56,628 nucleotides of DNA. Origin: Butyrivibrio sp. GTDB lineage: Bacteria > Bacillota > Clostridia > Lachnospirales > Lachnospiraceae. The stretch lies in the NCBI GenBank assembly GCA_017615275.1, contig JAGAAO010000018.1, positions 1 to 56,628 on the forward strand, in the 5' to 3' direction. Within the stretch, counting starts at the first letter, position 1, and every line of letters starts with the position of its first letter. Under the pieces are notes generated by a model. It worked only from the letters and a program-made list of their open reading frames with translations, did not search any database and was not told where the DNA came from. A program made the translations under genes and the position numbers. Below are positions 14,846 to 25,153 of the stretch, one piece after another.

Positions 14846-17749
14846 TCATCCGCCTTGAGCTTGTTCGCCACCGCCTTGATCGGCAGGAGCAGGCTGCGCT
14901 TGTTGTTCGGGCTGGGCAGGCTGAGCTTGTTGCTCAGGTTGAGCCGGTTGTTCCGGCTGCGCTTGCTGTTCGGGTTGAGCAGGTTGCGTTTGCTGAGCCG
15001 GTTGAGCGGGCTGAGTCTGCTGGTTATTCTGACCGCTTTGATCGGCATTGCCCTGAGGCTGGCTCTCAGCCTGATGTGTACTTAGCTTTTGCTTGTATTG
15101 CTCAATCTCTGCTTGTGCACCGGGGCTATTGAGCCACTCCTCTGTGTGAGAACATTGCAGTCCCGAAGAGGATACACGGTATCCGTTTTCATCTGTGGTT
15201 GCCGAAACTTGGGCTCCCGCTTTTCTGAAGCCGTTTACAAGCTGCGGAGGTATAGGATATGATGCGCCTGAACCTGCAACTTTGAACGGACAAGCCGGTG
15301 CTGCGGGTAAGTTCTCAACCGCACATCTGACTCCACTTCCTACATGTACGTTGCAAGAATCCAAGCGGGCATTGTCTGTTGCAAAGATTTCCTGCTTTGT
15401 CGGGCATCCCGGGAACGGAAGTCTTCCGGATAGTATACAAACATTTTCTGTAACGATTCCGTCAGGTTTGGTGAAATCACGTGGTTCCAGATCTTTGTGT
15501 ATTTCTTCCATTACTTTACGCCACATAGTCTTTGCAAGACTTGTCTCACCTGAAACCAAATGTGTGTTATCGTCATATCCGCACCATGTTGTGGCTGTGT
15601 AATAGTCAGTATATCCTGCAAACCAAACATCGACGTTGCTGGTTGTTGTACCTGTTTTACCTGCAATGGGAGTTGTCTTAAAGTTAACTACTTTAGCGGT
15701 ACCGTTTGGACCTACAACGCCTTTCATTGCATCTGTAAGAAGGTATGCACTGGTTGCCTTAAGAACCTGATCGTAGCGGCCTTCTGCGTCGGGATCGCTG
15801 TGGTCGATGATTACTTCATCGTTTGGTCCTGTTATTTTTTTATAAAGTGTCGGTTTAACACGTTTTCCGCCGTTTGCTATTGTGGCATATGCGGCGTTAA
15901 GTTCAAAGTTTGTTACTCCGACTGTAAGTCCGCCAAGGCATGTCGGCTGCTGAATATCTGTCATTCCTTTTGCCTTGTATTTGGGTTCTGTTCCGTCTAC
16001 AAGTGTTGTAAAGCCGAATTTCTTGAGGTATTCAAAACCAAGTTCGGGCGTTATGTAAGTAAATGCCTGAACAGTGATAACGTTCATTGATTGTTCGATA
16101 GCTTCTCTTACTGATTTTATTCCTCTGTAAGAGTCGGCACCATACCAGTTTTTAACCGGCTTTCCGTTGTTATAGCAGAATGGAGCATCGTTAAATGTTG
16201 TTGCAAGAGTAAGCTTTCCTGAGTCTATTCCGGGAGCGAAGGCTGCGAGAACCTTGAAGGTTGATCCCGGCTGTCTCTTGGAACCTGTTGCTCTGTTAAA
16301 AGTACGGTTGGCTGTCTTGTCACCGCGTCCTCCCACAAGTGCAACAATATATCCTGTGTGCTGATCCTCGACAACTATTGAAACCTGCGGCTGAGGAATA
16401 AAGAACGGTTGCGCGCTGGACGGCATAATGATGTCGCCGGGCTGTTTCTCAGCTTCGAGTTTTTCTCTGAATTCATCAATTATCGCAAGTGCACCTTCCT
16501 GAGAATAGAACAGGGTGCTGCCTCTTTTGTATGAAACGAGACCGCTTGTGTGCTTTCCGGTTTTTCTGGCTTCTGCGACCATATTCTCGATACTGTAGTT
16601 GTCGGCTGGACTTCCGTCAGCATGTAAAACAGAGAGAGAGTAGTCTACCAGATACTTTACGTTTCTGGGATAAATGCTTTCATCTCCGTAAACTTCATCG
16701 CATATTGCCTGAATTTTGGAATCCTGCGTCGTATAAATCTTAAGACCGCCACTGTAGAGAAGAGTATAAGCCTCTTGCTCGGTTTTGCCGGCTTCCTCAA
16801 CAAGATCGTGCATGACCTGTTCGGCAAGCGCATCGTTAAACCAGGTATTGATCTGGCGCTTACCTGTCACTTCGTCTGTTGTCTTTATGCGGTCATAAAC
16901 ATTGTCGTTTATGGCTGTATCGTATTCGGACTGGTCAATATATCCCTGTTCGAGCATTTTATCCAATACGATCTTTCTTTTGCCCTTATTATTGTTGGGA
17001 TACTTGATGGGATCATATCTTGAGGGATTCTGCGTGATTCCTGCAATTACCGCACACTCCGAAAGAGTAAGATCCTTTGCGTCCTTATTAAAATATCTTT
17101 TAGAAGCAGCCTGAACACCGAGGGTACCTTGTCCCAAATTAATGGTGTTCATGTAGGTTGTAAGAATATCTTCCTTGCTTGCTGTTTTTTCGAGCTGTAC
17201 GGCAAGATACTGCTCCTGAATTTTTCGTTTTACACTTTGAAGTTTGGTCTCGTTTGTCCATCCTTCAAAGACGTTATTTTTAATGAGCTGCTGAGTTATT
17301 GTACTTGCGCCCTGTGACAGATCGCGGGATGATACAACAATGGTTGCGGCACGGATAATACCGTGTATATCAATACCGTTGTGCTCATAGAATCTTTCGT
17401 CTTCAAGAGCCACAAATGCATCGGCGAGATCATCTGCGATCATATTTCTCGGAACGGGGAATCTGTTGGAATCACCGTTTATAAGTTTTGCCACTAATTC
17501 TCCGTCGGAATCGATGATCTGGGTCGCAAGACCTTTTGGCATGGCGTCTGTCAGATCGTTACACGGAGGTGAAGAATCGATGATGCCTTTAAAGACACCG
17601 AAAACAATGCTTGCGCTTGATATAATGACAGCAAATATTAAGGAAACAAAGCAGAAGAATCCGAAGACACGTGCTTTATTTTCCCATCTGTTGGTACCGT
17701 GGCTCAGGTTCTTACCTTGAACGATGATACCGTGTACTCCATAGTTCAT
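14846..17749 (-). CDS. Class A penicillin-binding protein with Gln/Pro/Ala-repeat tail
   Basis: Bifunctional peptidoglycan glycosyltransferase and transpeptidase, 967 residues. A cytoplasmic N-terminus and one membrane helix (about 29-55) precede the GT51 domain, which has EDERFYEHNGID (catalytic E116) and QGASTITQQLIKNN. The transpeptidase domain has STFK (S496, K499), SMN (554-556) and KTGT (698-701), so both activities should be intact. A Cys-containing segment (about 760-820) and a ~75-residue tail rich in QPAQ/QQAQP repeats follow. A close paralogue lies immediately upstream, suggesting tandem duplication. AGGAGAG is the ribosome binding site. The tail is probably extracellular and may interact with wall glycans; this is inference. 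Confidence 0.93.
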   Translation of the reverse strand: MNYGVHGIIVQGKNLSHGTNRWENKARVFGFFCFVSLIFAVIISSASIVFGVFKGIIDSSPPCNDLTDAMPKGLATQIIDSDGELVAKLINGDSNRFPVPRNMIADDLADAFVALEDERFYEHNGIDIHGIIRAATIVVSSRDLSQGASTITQQLIKNNVFEGWTNETKLQSVKRKIQEQYLAVQLEKTASKEDILTTYMNTINLGQGTLGVQAASKRYFNKDAKDLTLSECAVIAGITQNPSRYDPIKYPNNNKGKRKIVLDKMLEQGYIDQSEYDTAINDNVYDRIKTTDEVTGKRQINTWFNDALAEQVMHDLVEEAGKTEQEAYTLLYSGGLKIYTTQDSKIQAICDEVYGDESIYPRNVKYLVDYSLSVLHADGSPADNYSIENMVAEARKTGKHTSGLVSYKRGSTLFYSQEGALAIIDEFREKLEAEKQPGDIIMPSSAQPFFIPQPQVSIVVEDQHTGYIVALVGGRGDKTANRTFNRATGSKRQPGSTFKVLAAFAPGIDSGKLTLATTFNDAPFCYNNGKPVKNWYGADSYRGIKSVREAIEQSMNVITVQAFTYITPELGFEYLKKFGFTTLVDGTEPKYKAKGMTDIQQPTCLGGLTVGVTNFELNAAYATIANGGKRVKPTLYKKITGPNDEVIIDHSDPDAEGRYDQVLKATSAYLLTDAMKGVVGPNGTAKVVNFKTTPIAGKTGTTTSNVDVWFAGYTDYYTATTWCGYDDNTHLVSGETSLAKTMWRKVMEEIHKDLEPRDFTKPDGIVTENVCILSGRLPFPGCPTKQEIFATDNARLDSCNVHVGSGVRCAVENLPAAPACPFKVAGSGASYPIPPQLVNGFRKAGAQVSATTDENGYRVSSSGLQCSHTEEWLNSPGAQAEIEQYKQKLSTHQAESQPQGNADQSGQNNQQTQPAQPAQQTQPAQPEQQAQPEQPAQPEQQAQPAQPEQQAQPAPADQGGGEQAQGG

Positions 17750-17904
17750 ATATAAATTCTCTCCTATATACCCATGTTCTCTGTAATTTGCAATTTGAAC
17801 CGTGTCAAATATGCAAATGGGAGATGCATTCTGATTTAAACGGATAAAAGGTTATGTAAGTTAAAAACACTTTTTCGTTTAAAGCTATTATAAATGATTG
17901 TAGA

Positions 17905-17944
17905 AGTAAAAGAAACCCCACACCCTTTCTGAAAGGGTGCGGGG
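17905..17944 (-). terminator. Terminator of the second PBP gene
   Basis: On the minus strand CCCCGCACCCTTT pairs with AAAGGGTGTGGGG around CAG, followed by TTTCTTTT. The ~290-bp gap to the next start otherwise shows only the ribosome binding site and AT-rich sequence. Confidence 0.88.
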
Positions 17945-18037
17945 AATGCGCTATTATCAAGTAATCGCAAATTTATCTTATTTTATCTGATATTATTCAG
18001 TACTTTTTTGAGTGAAACGATGGTAAAAGTGTTTCCT

Positions 18038-20902
18038 TTAGTCGTCTCCGTGATCTTCATCACCATGATCGCCGTTGTCGCCGCCGTGATCACCATTGTC
18101 TCCGCCTTGGTCACCATGGTCTTGATTGTCACCCTGATCGGGTTGTCCGAAACCGAAAGGCCAGCCTTGTCCGTCACCGTGATCTTCATCACCGTGGTCA
18201 CCCCATTGACCGCCCAATTGACCTAATTGCTCAGCAAACTGGCTGTAGAAGTTTTGCATCAGCTGGTTAACTTCATTGGGATCTGCGCTTTGTCTCCATT
18301 CCCAGGTGTGAGAACAATGAACACCGCTGGCTGCCCCTTCTATAGGATTGCCTTCCTCATCGACATTTGCTCCGTTAGCATATCCCGATAATTTGAATCC
18401 CTTCTCAAGCTGAGGAGGAATAGGGAAGTTTGCATTTCCCGGAATCTGGAACGGACATTCAGGTGATGCGGAAACGTGTTCAAACGCACACATCATACCG
18501 CTTCCACCTATATGTACATTACAATTCTGTGTGGGAACGGAATCAGAAGCAAATATTTCGCTTGTATGAGTTCCGTCGCAATATCCCGGAATCGGAAGTC
18601 TTCCCGACTGTGAACATACAGTCTGATTTACAATTCCGTCAGGCTTTGTGAAATCACGTGCTTCGTTAAAACCATCCAATTTGTGGACTTCTTCCATTAC
18701 CTTACGCCACATCTTCTTGGCAAGACCGGTTTCTCCGTCGCCTTTCATATGTGTGTTGTCATCGTAGCCTACCCAGGTTGTTGCCGTAACATAGTCTGTA
18801 TATCCTGCAAACCAAACATCGACGTTGCTGGTTGTTGTACCGGTCTTACCTGCGATAGGTGTGGTTCCGAAGTTAACGGCTTTAGCGGTACCGCCTGATC
18901 CTACAACGCCTTTCATGGCGTCTGTAATAAGATAAGCAGTTGTCGGCTTAATTACCTGATCGTATCTTCCCTCTGCATCGGGATCGGAATGATCAATGAT
19001 GACATTGCCTTCATAATCAGTGATCTTTTTATAAAGAGTTGGTTTAACACGTCTTCCGCCGTTTGCGATAGTAGCATAGGCTGCGTTAAGTTCAAGGTTA
19101 GTTACTCCGACTGTAAGTCCGCCAAGACATGTTGGCTGTTGTATATCTGAATGTCCTTTATATTTTGGATTTGTTCCATCTATAAGTGATGTAAATCCGA
19201 ATTTCTTAAGGTATTCAAACTGGCTCTGGTATGTGGGATCAATATAAGTAAATGCTTGAACAGTAATGACGTTCATTGACTGCTCGATTGCTCTTCTTAC
19301 TGTATTTATTCCTCTGTAAGAGTCGGCACCGTACCAGTTTTTAACGGGCTTTCCGTTGTCATAACAGAACGGAGCATCATTAAAGGTTGATGCAAGCGTG
19401 ATCTTTCCCATATCTACTCCGGGAGCAAATGCTGCAAGAATCTTAAATGTTGAACCGGGCTGTCTGGTTGCCTTAGTTGCTCTGTTAAAAGTAAGGTTCG
19501 CCTTCTTTTCTCCACGTCCTCCGATAAGTGCAAGGATGTAACCTGTTCTCTGATCTTCTATGGTTATTGATGCCTGAGGCTGAGGGATTAGCTCAAGATC
19601 AGCCTCCTGCATTACGTCGTCGTCTTTTAATTCAAGAGTTGCCTTGAATTCATCAATAGCTGCCTGAGCCTCTTCTTCAGAAGAAAACATATCGCTGATA
19701 TTTTTCTTTTTTTCTTTTAATTTGGCAATTATCTGCTCAACACTGTAGTTGGTAGGGTCACTTCCGTCTGCGTGATAAATTGTCAGCGCATATTTAAGCT
19801 GGAATTTTGTTCCCTTGGGATAAATGCTTTCATCACCGTAAACTTCATCACATATACTCTGAATTGCGGGATTCTGTGTTGTATATATTCTAAGACCGCC
19901 ACTGTAGAGAAGAGTGTATGCTTCACTTTGTGTTTTGCCGGCTTCTTCCTGAAGATCCTTCATGACCTGTTCAGCCAGCGCGTCATTGAACCAGGAATTA
20001 ATCTGTACTTTACCTGTAGTCTCGTCTGTTTCCTTGATACGATCGTATACATTGTCATTTATGGCTTCGTCGTAAGCTGCCTGATCGATATATCCCTGTT
20101 TCAACATCTTATCTAAGACAATTCTTCTTTTCTCATCATTATTCTCAGGCTTTTTTACGGGATCATATTTGGTAGGATTCTGTGTGATTCCCGCAATTAC
20201 AGCACATTCTGAGAGAGTAAGGTCAGCTGCGTTTTTGTTGAAATATCTTTTTGAAGCAGCCTGAACACCCAAGGTACCTCTACCCAGGTTGATGGTATTC
20301 ATATACTCTGTGAGTATGGCTTCTTTGTCGGCTGTCTTCTCCAGCTGTATGGCAAGATACTGCTCCTGAATCTTACGTTTAACACTCTGCAGTTTGGTTT
20401 CGTGCGTCCATCCTTCGAACATATTGTTCTTGATGAGCTGCTGAGTTATCGTACTGGCACCCTGTGAGAGATCGCGAGTTGCAAGTACCTGAAATGCGGC
20501 ACGGATAATACCGTGAACATCGATACCGTTGTGTTCATAGAATCTTTCATCCTCAAGTGCCACAAAGGCATGAGCGAGATCGTCTGCAATCTGATTTCTT
20601 GCGACAGGAAATCTGTTTGACTGACCGTCCAAGTATAGCTTTGCAATCGGGTCACCGTTCGCATCTAAAATCTCAGATGCCAGACCTTTGGGAGTTGCGT
20701 CTGCAATGTCGTTACAAGGAGGAGCATCGTCGATTATACCTTTAAATATACCGAAAATTGCACAAGAGCCTATTATAATTGATCCAAATATCGCGGAGAT
20801 AAAGCAGTAGAAACCAAAAACTCCTGCTTTCTTTCCCCATTTATCAGTACCAGAACTAAGCGCACGGGCTTGGTTCACGATACCGCGTCTTCCGTAATTC
20901 AT
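18038..20902 (-). CDS. Class A penicillin-binding protein with Asp/His/Gly-repeat tail
   Basis: Paralogue of the downstream PBP, 954 residues, with the same architecture. It has an MNYGRRGIV N-terminus, a membrane helix, GT51 motifs EDERFYEHNGID and QGASTITQQLIKNN, and transpeptidase motifs STFK, SMN and KTGTT. The catalytic domains are very similar to its neighbour's. The C-terminal ~60 residues differ completely: repeats of HGD, GDNGDHG and DEDHGDD, acidic and rich in His, which could bind divalent metals. Translation starts behind AGAGAGG. It is expressed divergently from yigZ. Confidence 0.93.
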   Translation of the reverse strand: MNYGRRGIVNQARALSSGTDKWGKKAGVFGFYCFISAIFGSIIIGSCAIFGIFKGIIDDAPPCNDIADATPKGLASEILDANGDPIAKLYLDGQSNRFPVARNQIADDLAHAFVALEDERFYEHNGIDVHGIIRAAFQVLATRDLSQGASTITQQLIKNNMFEGWTHETKLQSVKRKIQEQYLAIQLEKTADKEAILTEYMNTINLGRGTLGVQAASKRYFNKNAADLTLSECAVIAGITQNPTKYDPVKKPENNDEKRRIVLDKMLKQGYIDQAAYDEAINDNVYDRIKETDETTGKVQINSWFNDALAEQVMKDLQEEAGKTQSEAYTLLYSGGLRIYTTQNPAIQSICDEVYGDESIYPKGTKFQLKYALTIYHADGSDPTNYSVEQIIAKLKEKKKNISDMFSSEEEAQAAIDEFKATLELKDDDVMQEADLELIPQPQASITIEDQRTGYILALIGGRGEKKANLTFNRATKATRQPGSTFKILAAFAPGVDMGKITLASTFNDAPFCYDNGKPVKNWYGADSYRGINTVRRAIEQSMNVITVQAFTYIDPTYQSQFEYLKKFGFTSLIDGTNPKYKGHSDIQQPTCLGGLTVGVTNLELNAAYATIANGGRRVKPTLYKKITDYEGNVIIDHSDPDAEGRYDQVIKPTTAYLITDAMKGVVGSGGTAKAVNFGTTPIAGKTGTTTSNVDVWFAGYTDYVTATTWVGYDDNTHMKGDGETGLAKKMWRKVMEEVHKLDGFNEARDFTKPDGIVNQTVCSQSGRLPIPGYCDGTHTSEIFASDSVPTQNCNVHIGGSGMMCAFEHVSASPECPFQIPGNANFPIPPQLEKGFKLSGYANGANVDEEGNPIEGAASGVHCSHTWEWRQSADPNEVNQLMQNFYSQFAEQLGQLGGQWGDHGDEDHGDGQGWPFGFGQPDQGDNQDHGDQGGDNGDHGGDNGDHGDEDHGDD

Positions 20903-20999
20903 ATATAAACCTCTCTTTAAAATACCTTTTTATCTCTATAATTTAGTAAGTATATCACGAAACATACTTTTTATAAAGGAATTATGATATCATGACTCT

Positions 21000-21632
21000 A
21001 TGAGCGAAATAAGATCTTACAGAGTTGTAACTAAAGAAGGAACAGGCGAGATTGTCGAGAAAAAGTCCAGATTTATCGGAAGTGCATTTCCGGTTGAATC
21101 TGTTGAGGAAGCGGAAAAGAAGATTGCCGAGATATCCAAAAAGTATTGGGATGCGCGTCACAACTGCTACGCCTATGTTATAGGAAAGAACAGTGAGAAT
21201 ACCAGGTGCAGTGATAACGGCGAACCTTCGGGAACGGCGGGAAAGCCTATACTGGAGGTTATAACGGGAGCGGGGCTTACGAATACACTCCTGATAGTGA
21301 CAAGGTATTTCGGAGGTGTGCTGCTTGGAACGGGAGGGCTTGTAAGAGCATATACACAGGCCGCGCAGGCTGCCATTGCCGCATCCGAAACGGGAGAGAT
21401 GATATACGCGCGGCAGCTGACTCTGGAAGTTGCCTATAATATGATAAATAATGTTCAGTATTACCTTGGACAGAATGATATATCAATAAGCGATCCGAGG
21501 TACGCAGAGAGCGTTATGTACGACATTTGTGTAAAAGAAGATGATGTAAAAAAAGTCACGGAAGGGCTCATTCAGAAGTGCGAAGGACAGATAAAAATCA
21601 CCGAAGGAAATAGCGGATATTATCTAATGTAA
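21000..21632 (+). CDS. yigZ: YigZ/IMPACT-family protein
   Basis: It has 210 residues with the N-terminal IMPACT (UPF0029) domain motifs CSDNGEPSGTAGKP (near residue 70) and VTRYFGGVLLGTGGLVRAY (near 100), followed by a small DUF1949-like C-terminal half. The family is linked to translation or proteolysis control, but no biochemical role is certain. No Shine-Dalgarno sequence lies at proper distance; a TATGAT box at 20983-20988 puts the likely transcript start only a few bases before the ATG, so the mRNA may be nearly leaderless. Confidence 0.92.
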   Translation: MSEIRSYRVVTKEGTGEIVEKKSRFIGSAFPVESVEEAEKKIAEISKKYWDARHNCYAYVIGKNSENTRCSDNGEPSGTAGKPILEVITGAGLTNTLLIVTRYFGGVLLGTGGLVRAYTQAAQAAIAASETGEMIYARQLTLEVAYNMINNVQYYLGQNDISISDPRYAESVMYDICVKEDDVKKVTEGLIQKCEGQIKITEGNSGYYLM

Positions 21633-21652
21633 TTTGCAAAATAGCAGAAATA

Positions 21653-21696
21653 AAGCATTGCTTTTCTATAAGATGAAAAGCAATGCTTCTTTATTA
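21653..21696. terminator. Shared terminator between yigZ and typA
   Basis: A perfect 14-bp stem, AAGCATTGCTTTTC / GAAAAGCAATGCTT, with an 8-nt loop. It has T-rich flanks on the plus strand and a weaker T-run on the minus strand, so it can serve both convergent genes. Confidence 0.85.
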
Positions 21697-21713
21697 ATAT
21701 GATATTTAATGTT

Positions 21714-23543
21714 TTATTTTTTGAATGAAGCTCTCTTACGAAGAGTGGGATCGAGTATTCTCTTGCGGACACGAAGACTTGTGGGTGTAACTTCCAGAAG
21801 CTCATCGTTATCGATAAACTCGATTGCCTGCTCAAGTGACATGATCTTAGGTGGAACGAGCCTGAGAGCTTCGTCTGAAGAAGATGTTCTTGTATTGGTA
21901 AGGTGCTTGGTCTTACATACATTAACTTCTACATCTTCACTCTTTCCGCTGGTTCCGATAACCATACCTGAGTAAACCTTATCACCTGTCTTAATGAAGA
22001 GCTGACCTCTGTCCTGAGCATTGAAGAGACCGTAAGCTGTAGCTTCGCCTGTCTCGAATGCGATGACAGATCCTGTCTTTCTGTAGTTCATATCTCCCTT
22101 ATAAGGAGCATAGCCGTCAAAGATTGTATTGATGATTCCGTTACCCTTTGTATCTGTCATGAACTCGCCTCTGTAACCGATAAGTCCACGTGAAGGAATG
22201 TTGAACTCAATACGTGTATATCCGCCGTTTCCGGCACCCATGTTTACAAGTTCGCCTTTTCTTTCGCCAAGTTTTTGAATAACGCTTCCTGAGAATTCGT
22301 CGGGAACGTCGATGTAGCATTTTTCCATAGGCTCAAGTTTCTGGCCGTTTTCATCTGTATGATAGATAACTTCAGCCTTACTTACAGCGAATTCGAATCC
22401 TTCACGGCGCATTGTCTCGATAAGAACTGAAAGGTGAAGCTCGCCTCGACCTGAAACCTTGAATGTCTCTGTTGTATCTGTATCTTCTACACGAAGAGAA
22501 ACGTCTGTGTTGAGCTCTTTGTAAAGTCTGTCTCTGAGGTGACGGGAAGTAACATACTTTCCTTCCTGACCTGCGAGTGGAGAGTCGTTTACAATGAAGT
22601 TCATTGAGATAGTAGGCTCTGAGATTTTCTGGAAAGGAATTGCAACCTGCTCGTCAACTGAACAGATTGTATCACCGATCTTGAGATCTTCGATACCGGA
22701 GATGGCAACGATAGAACCGATCTTTGCCTCCTGAACCTCAACTCTTCCAAGTCCGTCGTACTCATAGAGCTTGCTGATCTTGGTCTTAACTCGTCTTTCA
22801 GGCTCGTGGTGGTTAACTACGATAACTTCCTGGTTTACTTTGACAACACCGTTATCAACCTTACCTACACCGATACGTCCTACATACTCGTTGTAGTCGA
22901 TAGTGCTGATAAGAACCTGTGTGCTCGAATCGGGATCGCCGACGGGAGCGGGTATATAATTAATGATTGTATCAAGAAGAGGCTTCATATCCTTGCCTGC
23001 TTCATCAAGTGAAAGAGATGATGTTCCTGCTTTTGCGGAAGCGAATACGAACGGACAGTCAAGCTGGTTGTCATCTGCGCCAAGGTCGATGAGAAGTTCA
23101 AGAACTTCATCGATAACTTCGTTAGGTCTTGCTTCGGGTCTGTCAATCTTGTTGACACATACGATAACGGGAAGGCCGAGAGCCATAGCTTTTCCAAGAA
23201 CGAACTTGGTCTGAGGCATGGGACCTTCGAAAGCGTCAACAACAAGGATAACGCCGTTAACCATCTTAAGAACACGCTCAACCTCACCACCGAAATCAGC
23301 GTGACCGGGAGTGTCAATGATATTGATCTTGATATCTTTATAAGTAATAGCTGTATTCTTGGACATGATCGTGATTCCACGCTCTTTTTCGATATCGCCG
23401 GAATCCATTACGCGCTCTACAACTTCCTGACCTTCACGGAAAACACCGCTCTGTCTCAAAAGTCCGTCAACCAAAGTGGTCTTACCGTGGTCAACGTGTG
23501 CAATTATCGCAACGTTTCTAACATCATTTCTTGTCTGCTTCAT
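21714..23543 (-). CDS. typA: Translational GTPase TypA/BipA
   Basis: Ribosome-associated GTPase of the EF-G group, needed for 50S assembly at low temperature and for stress adaptation in other bacteria. It has 609 residues, the normal length. The G motifs are AHVDHGKTTLVDGLL (P-loop, near residue 15), RGITI, DTPGHADF and NKIDRPEA. Domains III and V follow, then the TypA-specific C-terminal domain. The start has AAGGAG at good spacing. It is transcribed divergently from tldD. Confidence 0.96.
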   Translation of the reverse strand: MKQTRNDVRNVAIIAHVDHGKTTLVDGLLRQSGVFREGQEVVERVMDSGDIEKERGITIMSKNTAITYKDIKINIIDTPGHADFGGEVERVLKMVNGVILVVDAFEGPMPQTKFVLGKAMALGLPVIVCVNKIDRPEARPNEVIDEVLELLIDLGADDNQLDCPFVFASAKAGTSSLSLDEAGKDMKPLLDTIINYIPAPVGDPDSSTQVLISTIDYNEYVGRIGVGKVDNGVVKVNQEVIVVNHHEPERRVKTKISKLYEYDGLGRVEVQEAKIGSIVAISGIEDLKIGDTICSVDEQVAIPFQKISEPTISMNFIVNDSPLAGQEGKYVTSRHLRDRLYKELNTDVSLRVEDTDTTETFKVSGRGELHLSVLIETMRREGFEFAVSKAEVIYHTDENGQKLEPMEKCYIDVPDEFSGSVIQKLGERKGELVNMGAGNGGYTRIEFNIPSRGLIGYRGEFMTDTKGNGIINTIFDGYAPYKGDMNYRKTGSVIAFETGEATAYGLFNAQDRGQLFIKTGDKVYSGMVIGTSGKSEDVEVNVCKTKHLTNTRTSSSDEALRLVPPKIMSLEQAIEFIDNDELLEVTPTSLRVRKRILDPTLRKRASFKK

Positions 23544-23588
23544 AAATCTTTTGTCTCCTTAAAAAACACATCCATTTCAAACTAAGGA

Positions 23589-23617
23589 ATTATAGCACGC
23601 ACATTTTTATTGTTCAA
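23589..23617 (-). promoter_or_regulatory. Promoter of typA
   Basis: Minus-strand TTGAAC (23612-23617) and TATAAT (23589-23594) with a 17-bp spacer, about 45 bp upstream of the typA start codon. Confidence 0.75.
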
Positions 23618-23709
23618 CCATAAAATTTCACAGAAAAAAAGCCTTTTTGTGTTAAAATAGAGCGTGGTTGCGCAGATATGACCAAAATAAAGTATTGAAA
23701 GAGGAGAAG

Positions 23710-25140
23710 ATGAAAGCTAAATTTTCAAAATATTTAAACGATATAGCGTTGAATTTGAAAGAAATGATAGCAGAACTTGCAAAAAACTATGACTATGTCA
23801 GCGTTCTTTCAACAGACTCTGTAGGCTTCAATGTCAGAGTGTCTCAGCGCGTTAAGACTATTGACGGATCAAATCTTACAACAGAGAGAGGAAATGTTAT
23901 AAGGGTTTACAAAGACGGCCTGTACAGCGAGTATTCTTTTAACAGATTTGAGGGTGATGCTGCAGCTATGGCAGCGAAGGCAAAGGGAGTTCTTGATCGT
24001 CAGCTTGCAGTGTTAAAAGAAACAAATTCTGAAATCTACAACACACCAAAGCTCGAGGATGAGAAGCAGGAGCTTTTTGTGGAGATGGAAACAGGTTTAC
24101 TTCCCGAGGAAACAGATCTTTCAGCACTTGTTGATAAGCTTCAGAAGTTAAGTGACGAGGGTGTAGCGCTTTCTGATGAAGTCATCGACTGTATTTGTGC
24201 CGGCCAGTCAACCCACATCTGCAAGATGTTCCTTACACCAAATAAGGACCTTCGCCAGAGCTATGTAATTTCAGAAGGTTTCGTTTACATGATCGGTGAC
24301 CGTGATGGCAATAGCAATCAGGCTATCAACGGAATTTCAGACAGAGAAGGTCCGGAAATCTTTGACAGACTCGGAGATCTTGTCGAGAAGAGCTTCAAGG
24401 AACTTCAGGACAACCTTGGTTCTGATCATGTAATTCCAGGAGAGTATGAGATTATCACGGCTCCCGACGTTTCGGGACTTATCGCTCACGAGGCATTTGG
24501 TCACGGCGTTGAGATGGATATGTTCGTTAAGAAAAGAGCTCTCGGAGCAGACTACATTGATAAGAGAGTTGGATCGGATCTTGTTACCATGCATGAAGGC
24601 GCAACCTGCGTGAAAGATGTATCCAGCTTTGCATTTGATGATGAAGGAACTCTGGCAGGTGATGTTATCGAGATTGACAAGGGTATCCTTAAGACAGGTA
24701 TATGCGATGCTCTGGCAGCTCTCAGACTTGGAACAAAGCCAACCGGTAACGGCAAGAGAGAGAATTTCGAGCACAAGGCTTACACAAGAATGACAAACAC
24801 AATGTTTGATAAGGGGACATCCACCAAAGAAGAGTTGATCGCTTCGGTTAAGAAGGGATATCTTTTATCCGGAATTGAGTCCGGAATGGAGGATCCCAAG
24901 CACTGGGGAATTCAGTGCATCATAGCAAGGGGATACGAGATCATCGACGGAAAGCTCACCGGAAAGGTGGTTTCTCCTGTTGTTCTCACAGGCTATGTGC
25001 CTGATCTTCTTGGTTCTATTTCCATGGCAAGCAATGACTACATGTCCTTCGGAGAAGGAGCCTGCGGAAAAGGCCACAAGGAATGGGTTAAGGTTTCAGA
25101 CGGCGGCCCATATCTTAAGGCAGTGGCAAGACTAGGATAA
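23710..25140 (+). CDS. tldD: TldD-family metallopeptidase
   Basis: Catalytic subunit of the TldD/TldE heterodimeric zinc peptidase, which in other bacteria processes peptide antibiotics and leader peptides and degrades unfolded peptides. I start it at the ATG 23710 behind GAGGAG; the TTG upstream in the same frame has no binding site. The 476 residues include the zinc motif HEAFGH in LIAHEAFGHGVEMD near residue 260 and a Gly-rich C-terminus. tldE follows 13 bp downstream. No precursor peptide gene for a bacteriocin is visible nearby, so a housekeeping role is as likely. Confidence 0.9.
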   Translation: MKAKFSKYLNDIALNLKEMIAELAKNYDYVSVLSTDSVGFNVRVSQRVKTIDGSNLTTERGNVIRVYKDGLYSEYSFNRFEGDAAAMAAKAKGVLDRQLAVLKETNSEIYNTPKLEDEKQELFVEMETGLLPEETDLSALVDKLQKLSDEGVALSDEVIDCICAGQSTHICKMFLTPNKDLRQSYVISEGFVYMIGDRDGNSNQAINGISDREGPEIFDRLGDLVEKSFKELQDNLGSDHVIPGEYEIITAPDVSGLIAHEAFGHGVEMDMFVKKRALGADYIDKRVGSDLVTMHEGATCVKDVSSFAFDDEGTLAGDVIEIDKGILKTGICDALAALRLGTKPTGNGKRENFEHKAYTRMTNTMFDKGTSTKEELIASVKKGYLLSGIESGMEDPKHWGIQCIIARGYEIIDGKLTGKVVSPVVLTGYVPDLLGSISMASNDYMSFGEGACGKGHKEWVKVSDGGPYLKAVARLG

Positions 25141-25153
25141 AGAGGATGAGAAG

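Noticed and set aside
14890-15030. Short tandem DNA repeats (GGTTGAGC/GGCTGAGC type) suggesting a non-coding repeat array
   Set aside because: They are in frame and encode the QPAQ-rich tail of the penicillin-binding protein.
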